DNA of 32,174 nucleotides, from positions 1 through 32,174 of the forward strand of contig OMVK01000022.1 in the NCBI GenBank assembly GCA_900314465.1, given 5' to 3'. The notes beneath the pieces are model-generated. The model saw only the letters and a program-made list of their open reading frames with translations, ran no database searches and was not told the DNA's origin. The position numbers and the translations under genes were made by a program. Origin of the DNA: an uncultured bacterium (GTDB taxonomy: Bacteria; Bacillota_I; Bacilli_A; RF39; UBA660). Shown piece after piece: positions 1 to 8,759 of the stretch. Positions within the stretch are counted from its first letter, which is position 1; each line of letters begins with the position of its first letter.

Positions 1-416
1 TTATCTGTAAATAGGATATTTCTAAAATATCTATTTCTTTTCTTATTATATTTAATATATGATTTAAAATATTCATCTGTTATATATTCAAGATAATTAT
101 CACTAGATATTGAATAATTATATTTAGATAAGATATTTAAACTTAATTTATGAAATGTAAATACGTCAATATTATATCCTAGATTAGATAGTTTATTTTT
201 AAGTGATTTAACTGATTCGTTAGTAAATGATATACATAATATTTCTTGTTCTTTATATTGTTTAATTTCAATTAAGTATTTTATTTTACCTAATATAGTA
301 AGTGTTTTACCTGAACCAGCACCTGCTACTACTAGTGTATTAGAATATTCACTTTCAATTGCATCTATTTGCGTATTATCTAAATTACAGTTATTTATAT
401 TAAAAAAATCATTCAT
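1..416 (-). CDS. UvrD/Rep-family (SF1) helicase, N-terminal part, cut by window edge
   Basis: The minus-strand reading frame starts at ATG 416 and runs open past the left edge, so only about 138 N-terminal residues are present. A UvrD-type N-terminus is visible: a Q-motif-like stretch (NTQIDAIES), then Walker A AGAGSGKT at about residues 32-39, then motif Ia-like ISFTNESVKSLKNKL, the usual spacing for an SF1A 3'-5' DNA helicase. The ribosome-binding site is a weak AGAGAT about 6 bases upstream. It lies just downstream of addA on the same strand but is separated from it by a terminator, so it is probably its own unit. Which UvrD-like subfamily it belongs to cannot be told, because the C-terminal half, including any nuclease domain, is missing. 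Confidence 0.85.
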   Translation of the reverse strand, partial: MNDFFNINNCNLDNTQIDAIESEYSNTLVVAGAGSGKTLTILGKIKYLIEIKQYKEQEILCISFTNESVKSLKNKLSNLGYNIDVFTFHKLSLNILSKYNYSISSDNYLEYITDEYFKSYIKYNKKRNRYFRNILFTD

Positions 417-479
417 AAGTAATCTCTTTCTTACTTATTTATTACATGTATATTTGTTAATTACTTTATTTTTTAATAA

Positions 480-507
480 AAAAATCACATCAATTAAGAT
501 GTGATTT
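480..507 (-). terminator. Rho-independent terminator of the addBA operon
   Basis: A perfect 10-bp inverted repeat (482-491 with 498-507) has a 6-base loop. Read on the minus strand it is followed by a T-rich run. It begins 7 bases after the addA stop codon. Confidence 0.85.
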
Positions 508-513
508 AATATA

Positions 514-3500
514 CTATAATTTCTTAAAAGTATCTTTATTTATCGAATATAGATAAATATTAGTTTTTTTAGAATATGTATCTTCGATATAGTTCTTATA
601 ATTAGTAAGTTGTAATATATATTCAGGACTAGAAGTATCTGATAATTTATAATCAATAATATCAAAGTGATCTAGATACTCAACAAGTAAATCAATAAAT
701 CCATGATAATCATTATTATCTTTTGTAAATTTTATTTCGTGTTCTTTATATACTTTAGCATTTTTTATATCTTTAACTTCTTCATGTGCTAAAAATTTAT
801 TTAAGTGTTCCCTAGCTTCTTTACTTATATTTAATTTATTTATATTAGGATTATTAAAATTATATACTTCAAATACATAATGCATATATGTACCAAAAGA
901 TAATTTATAATGCAAATCTTTATCGATAATATCATGCATGTCTTTAGAAAATTTCTTGCTTTCTAATGGTTTACTATCAATATTTATTTTCTTTGTTGTT
1001 ATTTTTTCTTGTGTATTTGTTATTTTATCTAAATAATTATTTTTAGTTGTCTTTTTATAATCATCAGTTATATTTAGTTCATCTATATTAATATCTTTAG
1101 TATATTTACTTAATTTATTTCTTAATAAATCTAGAATATATGAATAACTTTTAGCAATAGATAAGTTAGAATAATTTATTTCACTTGGTGTTTCCATTTC
1201 ATTATCAAAAGAATTAGTGATAATAAATTGTTCTTTGGCCCTAGTTACTGCAACATAAAATAGTCTTATTTTTTCTGATAAACTTTCTAATAAATTATTA
1301 GTATTATATAATTTTCTTATAAATGTACTTCCAATACCATTATCAAAGAATGGTAGAATCATTCCATAGTCTTTACTAAAATCAAAGTTACTGACTGTAT
1401 CTCTTTTTCTAAAGTCACTATTTAAATATGGTAAATAGACATAATTAAACTCAAGACCTTTAGAACCATGTATAGTCATTATTTTGACAGAATTAGAATC
1501 ACTTTTAGCAGTTTGCATAGTAACATCATTATCAGTACTAGATAATTCATCAAAATAATCTTTTAAATTATAGATATTCATACCAAATTTATTTAAAGAA
1601 TCAGCATTATTAATAAAATATTCTAATTTAGTTAATCTTTCATCTATATCACCTACATTAGGTAATTTATTAATAATATCAAATTTATCTATGATAAGTG
1701 ATAATAACTCTTTATTATCAAGTGAATCTATAGATTTGGATATATTTATACATAATTTATATAAGTCAGTATCTTTATATGTTTTATTAGTTATGATATC
1801 AAATAAAGTATTATCATCTATCTTATATATATAAGATCTTGCTACACTTAAGTAATAGTGTTTAAAATCTTCATTTAACTTATAATCATAATATTTATCA
1901 TCACTAGTTTTATTCATGTTATTTATTTCATTTTCATGTATTTGAATAATAAGATTAATAATATTTTTTAAGATATATATTTCATCGTCTTCTTTAATAG
2001 ATAAATCTTTATCTATAGATACTGGGATATGTTTATATTCAAGTATTTTCTTTAATGTAGTAAAGTTCTTACTTTTATCTATAAGTATACAAAAATTTTT
2101 ATATGTTATATCTTTAAGAGTACCATCTTCATCATATACTTTATAATGTTTATTTATTTTATCTTCGATATCATTAGCTATGATGAAACCTTCTACTTCG
2201 GTTCTGTTATATTTATTTTTATCTATTTCATAATTTAGTATTTGCATATTATAATCTTGATTACTATCTTTTACTTCATCATATGATGTATTACCAAAGA
2301 CCATTTCATGTTCTTGTTTGTAATTAGCTCCACCAATTTCATCAGTCATAATATTATCAAATATTAAATTAATGTTATTTACTACTTCATGACGTGATCT
2401 AAAGTTCTTATTTAAATCTCTTTTATATCCGATATCATTGTTTTTATATTCATCATAAGTTTTCTTAAATATATATGGATTAGCATTACGGAATCTATAA
2501 ATAGACTGTTTAATATCACCAACCATATAAACATTATTATTCTTTATATAAGATATAAATGTATCTTGGATATCATTAGTATCTTGATATTCATCTATCA
2601 TTATTTCATATGTATTATTTTTTATTTTATTTCTTACTGCTTCATTATTTTTAACTAAATCAATAGCTTTATATGCAATATCTGTATAAGTATATGAATT
2701 ATGTTCTTGTTTAAAATTCATTATTTCTGAATCTAAATCTTTAAGTATATTAATTAATACTGATGCACTATCTTTAGTAAGTTTATAGTGACTTATTAAA
2801 TCTTTTTTACTATCTATTAATTCTTTAGATAAACTAGTTTTAATCTCAGATATTTCTTTTTTTATCTTAGCACCTTCATCAGTATATTTATTACCTCGGT
2901 TATCTGTTAATTTAAAATTAATACTATCTACTAATTCATCATATGTAGATGCATTTAGAAAATTATCAATAGCTTGTATATTATTTAATCTAGCATTTTC
3001 ATCAATAGTTTCATTACATAAATTATCAAATAAAGAAGCTATATCATCTCTTTTACGAAAATAATCTTCAGCATATTTATCAAATAAGTTATTTATTGTT
3101 TCTTCATTATAAAATTTATCTATATAATTATCTAAATATTTACTTCTATCAATAACATTTTGTAGTTGTTTATATATATTTTTTATAGATAATCTTATCT
3201 GGGTATCATCTTTAATACAAAAATCTTCGATAAATTTATGAAATTTAGGTTCATTTACTTTATAATATTTTTCTAATATTTCATCCAATTTTTTGTCTAT
3301 TTCGATATCTAACATAGAATCATCAATAATATTAAAATCAGAATCAATATTTAATAGATAATTATATTGTCTAACAAGACTACCTGCATATGAATCAAAT
3401 GTTGTTATATATGAAGATTCAAGTAATTCATTTTCTTCTTTTAAGTCTTCATGTTTATTTATTATCTTTCTGATTCTTTCTTTCATTTCAGCAGCAGCAT

Positions 3501-3711
3501 TTTTAGTAAATGTTAGAATTATTAAATTATTTATATGTACTTTATTACCATTAGGAAAATAATCATTTTGAAGTATACGCAATACACGTTCTTTTAGTAC
3601 AGCAGTTTTACCTGAACCAGCACCAGCAGATACGATTATATTTTTACCTGATAAAATGGTTGCATCATATTGTTCATCAGTAAATATTTTATTTCTTACA
3701 TATTTACTCAT
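514..3711 (-). CDS. addA: ATP-dependent helicase/nuclease subunit A (AddA)
   Basis: AddA is the motor and nuclease subunit of the AddAB double-strand-break resection complex, the Firmicutes counterpart of RecBCD. Walker A (SAGAGSGKT) lies at about residues 28-36, SF1 motif Ia is ILTFTKNAAAEMKERI, Walker B is IDEYQDTN, motif III/IV includes GDIKQSIYRFRNA, and motif VI is RLFYVAVTRAKE. The C-terminal PD-(D/E)XK nuclease core shows a Gly/His helix (FGTYMHYVFE), then HGFIDLLVEY and IIDYKLSD. I chose ATG 3711 (1065 aa) because AAGGAAG sits 8 bases upstream. ATG 3717 and TTG 3732 are in frame but badly spaced. The first codons overlap the end of addB by 8 bases, which implies translational coupling. 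It is slightly shorter than typical AddA (about 1200 aa). Confidence 0.95.
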   Translation of the reverse strand: MSKYVRNKIFTDEQYDATILSGKNIIVSAGAGSGKTAVLKERVLRILQNDYFPNGNKVHINNLIILTFTKNAAAEMKERIRKIINKHEDLKEENELLESSYITTFDSYAGSLVRQYNYLLNIDSDFNIIDDSMLDIEIDKKLDEILEKYYKVNEPKFHKFIEDFCIKDDTQIRLSIKNIYKQLQNVIDRSKYLDNYIDKFYNEETINNLFDKYAEDYFRKRDDIASLFDNLCNETIDENARLNNIQAIDNFLNASTYDELVDSINFKLTDNRGNKYTDEGAKIKKEISEIKTSLSKELIDSKKDLISHYKLTKDSASVLINILKDLDSEIMNFKQEHNSYTYTDIAYKAIDLVKNNEAVRNKIKNNTYEIMIDEYQDTNDIQDTFISYIKNNNVYMVGDIKQSIYRFRNANPYIFKKTYDEYKNNDIGYKRDLNKNFRSRHEVVNNINLIFDNIMTDEIGGANYKQEHEMVFGNTSYDEVKDSNQDYNMQILNYEIDKNKYNRTEVEGFIIANDIEDKINKHYKVYDEDGTLKDITYKNFCILIDKSKNFTTLKKILEYKHIPVSIDKDLSIKEDDEIYILKNIINLIIQIHENEINNMNKTSDDKYYDYKLNEDFKHYYLSVARSYIYKIDDNTLFDIITNKTYKDTDLYKLCINISKSIDSLDNKELLSLIIDKFDIINKLPNVGDIDERLTKLEYFINNADSLNKFGMNIYNLKDYFDELSSTDNDVTMQTAKSDSNSVKIMTIHGSKGLEFNYVYLPYLNSDFRKRDTVSNFDFSKDYGMILPFFDNGIGSTFIRKLYNTNNLLESLSEKIRLFYVAVTRAKEQFIITNSFDNEMETPSEINYSNLSIAKSYSYILDLLRNKLSKYTKDINIDELNITDDYKKTTKNNYLDKITNTQEKITTKKINIDSKPLESKKFSKDMHDIIDKDLHYKLSFGTYMHYVFEVYNFNNPNINKLNISKEAREHLNKFLAHEEVKDIKNAKVYKEHEIKFTKDNNDYHGFIDLLVEYLDHFDIIDYKLSDTSSPEYILQLTNYKNYIEDTYSKKTNIYLYSINKDTFKKL

Positions 3712-6085
3712 TTTCATCACTTCCTTTTTCAATTACTTGATTATTAAAGTCTTTATATTTACGATAACAAATATCTTTATATGGACAAAAACTACAGGCA
3801 TTTTCTTTAGCTTCGATCATTAATGGATAAATATCAAATTTACCATCACTTACTGAATCAACAGCTTTATAAATTAAATCTAGTGCTGTTTTTTTAATAT
3901 CATCACGTTTATTAATATCAATAATATGTTTACTTTTAGAAAATTCCCCATCTTTTTTCTTACTTAAACTTAATATATTAACTGATTTTTCGTAAGTATC
4001 ATCAAATAAAGATATATCATCACTAGTAAATGTTATACCATCTAATTTCATTTTCTTTTTCTTATTTTCTATATAGTCACCTTTAGGATCATATTTAATA
4101 TCTAAATCTAAGATATGTTGTATATATAAACCTAATACTTCGATATCTGGATTTTCATTATTAAGTAAATATAAATAGATTGGTAATTGAAGTGATAAAC
4201 CAAATTTTAATAAATCTAAATCAATACTTTCATTATTAGTCTTATAATCTATGATAATAGCTTTATTGTTAATATGTATTATCTTATCAACATAACCCTT
4301 AATTACAGTATTAATCTTTCTATTTATTGGTAATTCTATTTCTTTTTCAGTATCATCTATATGATTACTATCCATATGTGAATATTGTTCTTTGATAGTA
4401 TCTACTACAAAATGTATATTAGGTTTTAATATGTCTAAAAAGAAATATTCTTTATTATGTAATTCACACTTATCTTGATTATCTTTAATATAATTATCAT
4501 ATAAAATATCTATATCTTTATTAGTATCATTTAAACAATTTTCTAATATATAATGAAATAATGAACCTACAAATCCACCAAAGTTTTGTTCATATGTACC
4601 TATTTTAAGAACATAATTTAAATAAAAAGAGAATGGACATAAATAATAATTTTTAATATTGGAATAAGAAAACTTTATATTATTATTAATTAAATCTATT
4701 AGTTTATTATTATCTATACCAGTAAATTTATTATCATAACTTTTATAATCTATATGATAACTATTATTTAAAATACTTAAATTAGGATTATTTTCATTAA
4801 ATTTAATTAGTTTATCTATTTCACTTGCTAGTTCAAGTTTATTTAAATTAGCATTATATTTAGATGGTTTTAATTTTTCTTTGATAACCTCATAATTATT
4901 ATCAGTTATTAATATACTTGGACTATAAGTATTAAATGGTGAATTTAATTTATAAGTAATTATAAGATTCTTAATATTTTTAATAGCATTAGTATATATA
5001 TTCTTTTGTACTTTATTATATTCGATAGTATTATCTTTATTATCTAAATGTAAATCATCACTTAGATAATCTTCATCTTTTTTAAATTTAGGTATTGAAC
5101 CTAGATTAAAACCTATTAAAAATACATATTCATTATCATCAAATATATTATCAGTTAGTGAAATAGTTTTTACTACATGTGTGTAATGTGTACTTGAAAT
5201 AGTCGTATGTTTCATTTCTTCAGTTAGTAAGTTTTTACAAGTAGATAAGTCATCTATCCAATAATAAGTATTTATTAAATCAAATAATTTATTATAGATA
5301 ATTTCATTATCTTTATTATTATCTATATCATATTTAGCTTTAATTTTATTTAAAATAGTTTCTTTAGGATTATCTAATATACTTAAAAAATATGAACCTA
5401 TAGATGTTTCATATAAAGATACTTCATTTTTTATATAATAAGGTATTCCATAAGAATTAAATATTCTTTTCATAGTAAAATAATATTCATCAGAATAATT
5501 AGCTATATATATATTATTTAAATCAATACCTGATTCATATAAATCCATGATAGATTCTGCTACATAAGTTATTTCATCATTCATAGTTTTAAACTCATGT
5601 ACTGAATGTGTATAATTAGAGTTTTTAGACTCAATAACTTCGATTTTTATATATTTACTACATAAATCTAATAAATACTTATTAAACTTATTAAGATAAC
5701 TATAACCATATACATATAATTTATTCTTACTTTTAAGTAAATTAATAAATAAATTATCTTTGATAAGTAAATTATTATCTTCTAAATACTTTTTTATATT
5801 AGATAAATATCTTAATTTATCTTCAGTATAATTATCTTTATTTAAATAATATATATCATTTAAGTATTCTTTAGATTGATTATAAGATATATTATATTTA
5901 TTCATAAGATTATATATAGTTTCATTATTATAATCATATAAGATACCTATTTTAATGTCATTAAATGTTTGTATTTTAATATCTAGTAATAATTTATTGC
6001 TATTAATATAATTTAGTGTTTTATCTCTTAGATTATCAGGTATTACCAAGATTGAATTATTTTCTAAGTTATTAATAAAGTCCAT
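3704..6085 (-). CDS. addB: ATP-dependent helicase/nuclease subunit B (AddB), short form
   Basis: Second subunit of AddAB. The C-terminal nuclease domain is clear: IKGYVDKIIHI, then IIIDYKTN and QLPIYLYLL, the D...DYK...Q pattern of PD-(D/E)XK enzymes. The family's iron-sulfur cysteines are present, one before the nuclease (YYLCPFSFYLNY) and three at the end (CSFCPYKDIC). The N-terminus (MDFINNLENNSILVIPDNLR) shows no Walker A where the B. subtilis type has one, and at 793 aa the protein is far shorter than the usual ~1150 aa, so the inactive helicase part is reduced. Start ATG 6085 has GGTGAT about 5 bases upstream; TTG 6097 and GTG 6094 are less likely. It is the first gene of the addB-addA operon, with its own extended -10 promoter. 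Confidence 0.9.
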   Translation of the reverse strand: MDFINNLENNSILVIPDNLRDKTLNYINSNKLLLDIKIQTFNDIKIGILYDYNNETIYNLMNKYNISYNQSKEYLNDIYYLNKDNYTEDKLRYLSNIKKYLEDNNLLIKDNLFINLLKSKNKLYVYGYSYLNKFNKYLLDLCSKYIKIEVIESKNSNYTHSVHEFKTMNDEITYVAESIMDLYESGIDLNNIYIANYSDEYYFTMKRIFNSYGIPYYIKNEVSLYETSIGSYFLSILDNPKETILNKIKAKYDIDNNKDNEIIYNKLFDLINTYYWIDDLSTCKNLLTEEMKHTTISSTHYTHVVKTISLTDNIFDDNEYVFLIGFNLGSIPKFKKDEDYLSDDLHLDNKDNTIEYNKVQKNIYTNAIKNIKNLIITYKLNSPFNTYSPSILITDNNYEVIKEKLKPSKYNANLNKLELASEIDKLIKFNENNPNLSILNNSYHIDYKSYDNKFTGIDNNKLIDLINNNIKFSYSNIKNYYLCPFSFYLNYVLKIGTYEQNFGGFVGSLFHYILENCLNDTNKDIDILYDNYIKDNQDKCELHNKEYFFLDILKPNIHFVVDTIKEQYSHMDSNHIDDTEKEIELPINRKINTVIKGYVDKIIHINNKAIIIDYKTNNESIDLDLLKFGLSLQLPIYLYLLNNENPDIEVLGLYIQHILDLDIKYDPKGDYIENKKKKMKLDGITFTSDDISLFDDTYEKSVNILSLSKKKDGEFSKSKHIIDINKRDDIKKTALDLIYKAVDSVSDGKFDIYPLMIEAKENACSFCPYKDICYRKYKDFNNQVIEKGSDENE

Positions 6086-6101
6086 TTTAATCACCAAGTT
6101 T

Positions 6102-6110
6102 ATTATATCA
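6102..6110 (-). promoter_or_regulatory. Extended -10 promoter of addBA
   Basis: The minus strand reads TGATATAAT (TGn plus a perfect TATAAT at 6107-6102), with the addB start 17 bases below. No good -35 box is visible, as expected for an extended -10 promoter. It follows directly on the upstream terminator. Confidence 0.6.
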
Positions 6111-6129
6111 TTTATATATTTTTATAAAA

Positions 6130-6157
6130 TAAAAAGTGAATAGTAAAATATTCACTT
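6130..6157 (-). terminator. Terminator of the M15 peptidase operon
   Basis: A perfect 9-bp stem (6134-6142 with 6149-6157) and 6-base loop are followed on the minus strand by TTTTTATTTTA. The stem overlaps the stop codon of the M15 peptidase gene. Confidence 0.85.
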
Positions 6158-7187
6158 AACTTCCAATTGGTGTATCATCATAATTTGATGTTATTCCAAA
6201 ATATCCTTCCATTGATAACCAATTACCATTGTTATATAAAGTTTCTGCAAGTTCTGTTCCAACATATCGAAGATGCCATGATTCATATTTATAACCAGTT
6301 TCATCTTCTTTATTTTTAGGAAATCTGATAATAAAACCATATTTCCAGCAATTATTATTAACCCATTTTCCTTCTTTAGTATTACCAAAAGAATCAGAAA
6401 CAGAGTTAAGATCAAATGCTAGACCAGTTTGATGATCAGAGTGCCCTGGTCGAGAAGAGTAGGTATCAGCTTTATCTGCACCATCACTTGCAACATATCT
6501 TTCATATATTGTCTTTTGAGAAATATATGGTCTATAACCTGATTGAATCCAAATATTTAAGCCTTCTTTACTTGCATCATTAATCATATCTTGAGCAGCA
6601 TTATATGCTGTTAAGACTAAGCATGAATTACATACTGATGTAACACCTTTAGCACTTTTGTATGTATTAGTTGGATAATAATCACTTGGTAGTGCATAAG
6701 TTTTATTAGCCATCATGTAGCCATCAATATAATAAACACCATTAACCGTATCTACAGAGTAACCTTTACTAGTTGTACCAACATGTTTAACTGACCCATC
6801 TATCATATCCACTTTTGGATAGTTATTACTAGATGTATTAGTTGTTTTAGTAGTATTTTCTGTTGTATTTACTTGTTCTATAGATGTACTTGTACTTTCA
6901 GTAGTTACTTCAGATGTTTCAGTATTTTCTATTTTATTTGTTGTAGTTTCACTACAATTATTATTTAAATAGCATTCATTACAATTAATAGGTAATAATA
7001 AGATAATAAATCTTAATGCTAGTAAAAGTATAAAAATAATAAATCCAACAAGTAAGGCATGATCCCAATGTTTCTTTTTCTTCTTTTTTCTACTTATTTC
7101 ATATAAGATTATATATATTATTGGTATTATAAATATTAATAGTTTACTTATTAATGAAGTTAATTCACTAATATTAGTATTACACAT
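6156..7187 (-). CDS. M15-family D-alanyl-D-alanine carboxypeptidase (VanY/DdcY type), membrane-anchored
   Basis: Zinc peptidase expected to trim the terminal D-Ala from peptidoglycan stem peptides outside the cell. Residues about 10-30 and 45-68 are hydrophobic membrane segments separated by a run of six lysines and a WDHA stretch. A long Thr/Ser/Asn-rich linker (about 80-125) follows, then the M15B catalytic domain. Zinc ligands are H252 and D259 in SDHQTGLAFD and H305 in ESWHLRYVG, with E302 as the catalytic base. SGYRPY at the domain start is also typical. The start has AAGGTG placed 4 bases upstream, inside the end of the sirtuin gene. It is the last gene of a three-gene operon. The wall role is from family knowledge; the exact substrate is inferred. 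Confidence 0.9.
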   Translation of the reverse strand: MCNTNISELTSLISKLLIFIIPIIYIILYEISRKKKKKKHWDHALLVGFIIFILLLALRFIILLLPINCNECYLNNNCSETTTNKIENTETSEVTTESTSTSIEQVNTTENTTKTTNTSSNNYPKVDMIDGSVKHVGTTSKGYSVDTVNGVYYIDGYMMANKTYALPSDYYPTNTYKSAKGVTSVCNSCLVLTAYNAAQDMINDASKEGLNIWIQSGYRPYISQKTIYERYVASDGADKADTYSSRPGHSDHQTGLAFDLNSVSDSFGNTKEGKWVNNNCWKYGFIIRFPKNKEDETGYKYESWHLRYVGTELAETLYNNGNWLSMEGYFGITSNYDDTPIGS

Positions 7188-7188
7188 A

Positions 7189-7923
7189 TTACACCTTCTT
7201 ATTCACTTTGATTTTAGAAAATACTTCACCAATTGGTTCATTTATTTCAAGTGAACCAGGTACATTTAAATGTTCCTTATTAATTATTACTAAGTTATTT
7301 CCATTAAAATAATTAATTAAACCAGCTGCTGGATAAACATTAAGTGAAGTTCCACCGATAATTAAGGTATCACATTCACTTATGGCTTTGATTGCTTTTT
7401 CTACTGTTTCTTCTGGTAGCATTTCTTCATATAAAACGACATCAGGTTTTATATATCCACCACATTTACATGTAGGTATTTCTTTTTTATCTTTAAATTT
7501 TAACATATAATCTAAATTATATTCTTTATGACAATTCATACAATGATTTGAATAAATAGTTCCATGAATATTATAAACAACTTTAGAACCTGCTTGTTCA
7601 TGTAGTCCATCAATGTTTTGAATTACAATTGCTTTTAATTTACCTGAATCTTCAAGTTCTTTTAATTTCTTGTGGCAGGCATTTGGTTTTATTTCTGGAT
7701 GCACTAATTTATCAAAATAAAATTCATAAAACTCTTTAGTATTTGACATATAAAAAGTATGTGAAAGCATATATTCAGGTGGATATTTATATTTTTGATT
7801 ATATAATCCGTCTTTAGAACGAAAATCAGGGATTCCACTTTCCGTTGAAACCCCAGCTCCGCCAAAAAACACGATATTATTAGATTTATCAATTATTTTT
7901 TGTAATTCTTCGATTTTATCCAT
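7189..7923 (-). CDS. cobB: NAD-dependent protein deacylase, sirtuin (Sir2/CobB family)
   Basis: Removes acetyl or related acyl groups from protein lysines, consuming NAD and giving nicotinamide and O-acyl-ADP-ribose; cytoplasmic. The NAD-binding motif GAGVSTESGIPDFRS is at residues 22-36, QNIDGLH at 102-108, and the catalytic His is H120 in NIHGT. A complete structural zinc site is formed by C128, C131, C152 and C154. GGTSLNVYPAAGL is the C-terminal Rossmann motif. At 244 aa it is a normal single-domain bacterial sirtuin. Three bases separate it from the upstream Lys-rich membrane protein and one base from the M15 gene below, so the three are probably co-transcribed. The ribosome-binding site (AGAGAT) is weak, which suggests coupling. 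The symbol follows family usage; orthology to a particular CobB is not shown. Confidence 0.93.
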   Translation of the reverse strand: MDKIEELQKIIDKSNNIVFFGGAGVSTESGIPDFRSKDGLYNQKYKYPPEYMLSHTFYMSNTKEFYEFYFDKLVHPEIKPNACHKKLKELEDSGKLKAIVIQNIDGLHEQAGSKVVYNIHGTIYSNHCMNCHKEYNLDYMLKFKDKKEIPTCKCGGYIKPDVVLYEEMLPEETVEKAIKAISECDTLIIGGTSLNVYPAAGLINYFNGNNLVIINKEHLNVPGSLEINEPIGEVFSKIKVNKKV

Positions 7924-7926
7924 ATA

Positions 7927-8652
7927 TTAATCTCTAAAAGTATTTATTGTTATTATAACAATACCTATTGCTTCGACTACAAGTGATACTATTACTAAAG
8001 TATTTAATGTATTATCTGGTAGTGTAAATGCAGATGAAACAAATGATGATACTATTAGAATAATAAGACCAATTAAAACAATAAAGATGCCTAGGTTAAC
8101 AAGTTTATCTTTTTTACTTTTATTTTTCTTTTCTTTAGTCTTTTTAGATGTACCTATGATGATATCTGGTTCATCATCTTTTTCATCAGATTTTTTTTCA
8201 TCAGTATCATCAGAATCTTTATTATTAGAATCTGTCTCTTTTGATTCTTCATTTTCAGGTTCTTCTTCTTTTTCTGAGTTATCAGAATCTTCATCTATTT
8301 TAATTTCTTTACTTTCTTCTTTGATATCTTCTTTAACTTCAGGTTCATCTTTTTCAAGAGAAACTTCTTCTTTAACAGTTTCTTCTGGTTTTTCTTCTTT
8401 AACTTCAATTTCTTCTTTTACTTCAGTTACTTTAACTTCATCATTTATTTTATTTGTATCTTCTTTTTTTACACTTTTAGTTGTTTTAGTACTCTTTTTT
8501 GAAGTATTCTTAGTACTAGTATTCTTTCTTGTATTCTTTTTAGTACTAGTAGTTTTCTTAGTACTTGTTTTACTAGCTGATTTACTAGTAGTCTTTTTAG
8601 TATTTTTCTTTTCTGTGTCCTTATCACTATTCTTTTTAGTTGTATTTGCCAT
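7927..8652 (-). CDS. Unknown membrane-anchored protein with Lys/Thr-rich and acidic blocks
   Basis: I do not recognise this gene. The 241-aa product has four zones: residues 1-70 are almost only Lys, Thr, Ser and Asn (repeats like STKKTTSTKKNTRKN); about 70-165 are acidic, Glu/Asp-rich; about 166-185 is a second basic Lys stretch; and 186-240 hold two hydrophobic helices (LGIFIVLIGLIILIVSSFV and LVIVSLVVEAIGIVIITI) with a short loop. The long disordered N-terminus is probably cytoplasmic. The start ATG 8652 has GAGGTGA 5 bases upstream. An upstream TTG in the same frame lacks this spacing. First gene of the operon with the sirtuin and the M15 peptidase. The Lys-rich tail resembles histone-H1-like tails by composition only. 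Confidence 0.75.
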   Translation of the reverse strand: MANTTKKNSDKDTEKKNTKKTTSKSASKTSTKKTTSTKKNTRKNTSTKNTSKKSTKTTKSVKKEDTNKINDEVKVTEVKEEIEVKEEKPEETVKEEVSLEKDEPEVKEDIKEESKEIKIDEDSDNSEKEEEPENEESKETDSNNKDSDDTDEKKSDEKDDEPDIIIGTSKKTKEKKNKSKKDKLVNLGIFIVLIGLIILIVSSFVSSAFTLPDNTLNTLVIVSLVVEAIGIVIITINTFRD

Positions 8653-8670
8653 ATAAGTCACCTCATTAAC

Positions 8671-8698
8671 ATTATACACTAGTTAAATAAATTTTGAA
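8671..8698 (-). promoter_or_regulatory. Sigma-A-type promoter of the charge-block protein/sirtuin/M15 operon
   Basis: On the minus strand, TTCAAA (8698-8693), a 16-base spacer and a perfect TATAAT (8676-8671) lie just upstream of the GAGGTGA ribosome-binding site. Confidence 0.6.
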
Positions 8699-8732
8699 TA
8701 ACAAAAACTATCTTAAAATTAATAAAATTATA

Positions 8733-8738
8733 TATAAT
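8733..8738 (+). promoter_or_regulatory. Probable -10 box of the pseudouridine synthase gene
   Basis: A perfect TATAAT lies 21 bases before the start codon in a very AT-rich stretch. No convincing -35 box is visible, so the exact promoter is uncertain. It faces away from the minus-strand promoter at 8671-8698. Confidence 0.4.
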
Positions 8739-8759
8739 ATATATAAAAGAGGAGATATT

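Noticed and set aside
1-416. N-terminal remnant of a pseudogene
   Set aside because: The frame is open to the window edge with intact helicase motifs, so it is simply cut by the window.
6840-6960. Repeat array in the Thr/Ser-rich linker of the M15 peptidase
   Set aside because: The ACT/ACA-type codons give low-complexity sequence but no regular unit; it is a normal disordered wall-protein linker.
8087-8656. Long plus-strand open frame rich in Ser, Phe, Leu and Val
   Set aside because: It is the mirror of the Lys/Glu-rich minus-strand gene (complement of AAA/GAA-type codons) and has no ribosome-binding site. The minus-strand gene has promoter, GAGGTGA and membrane helices.
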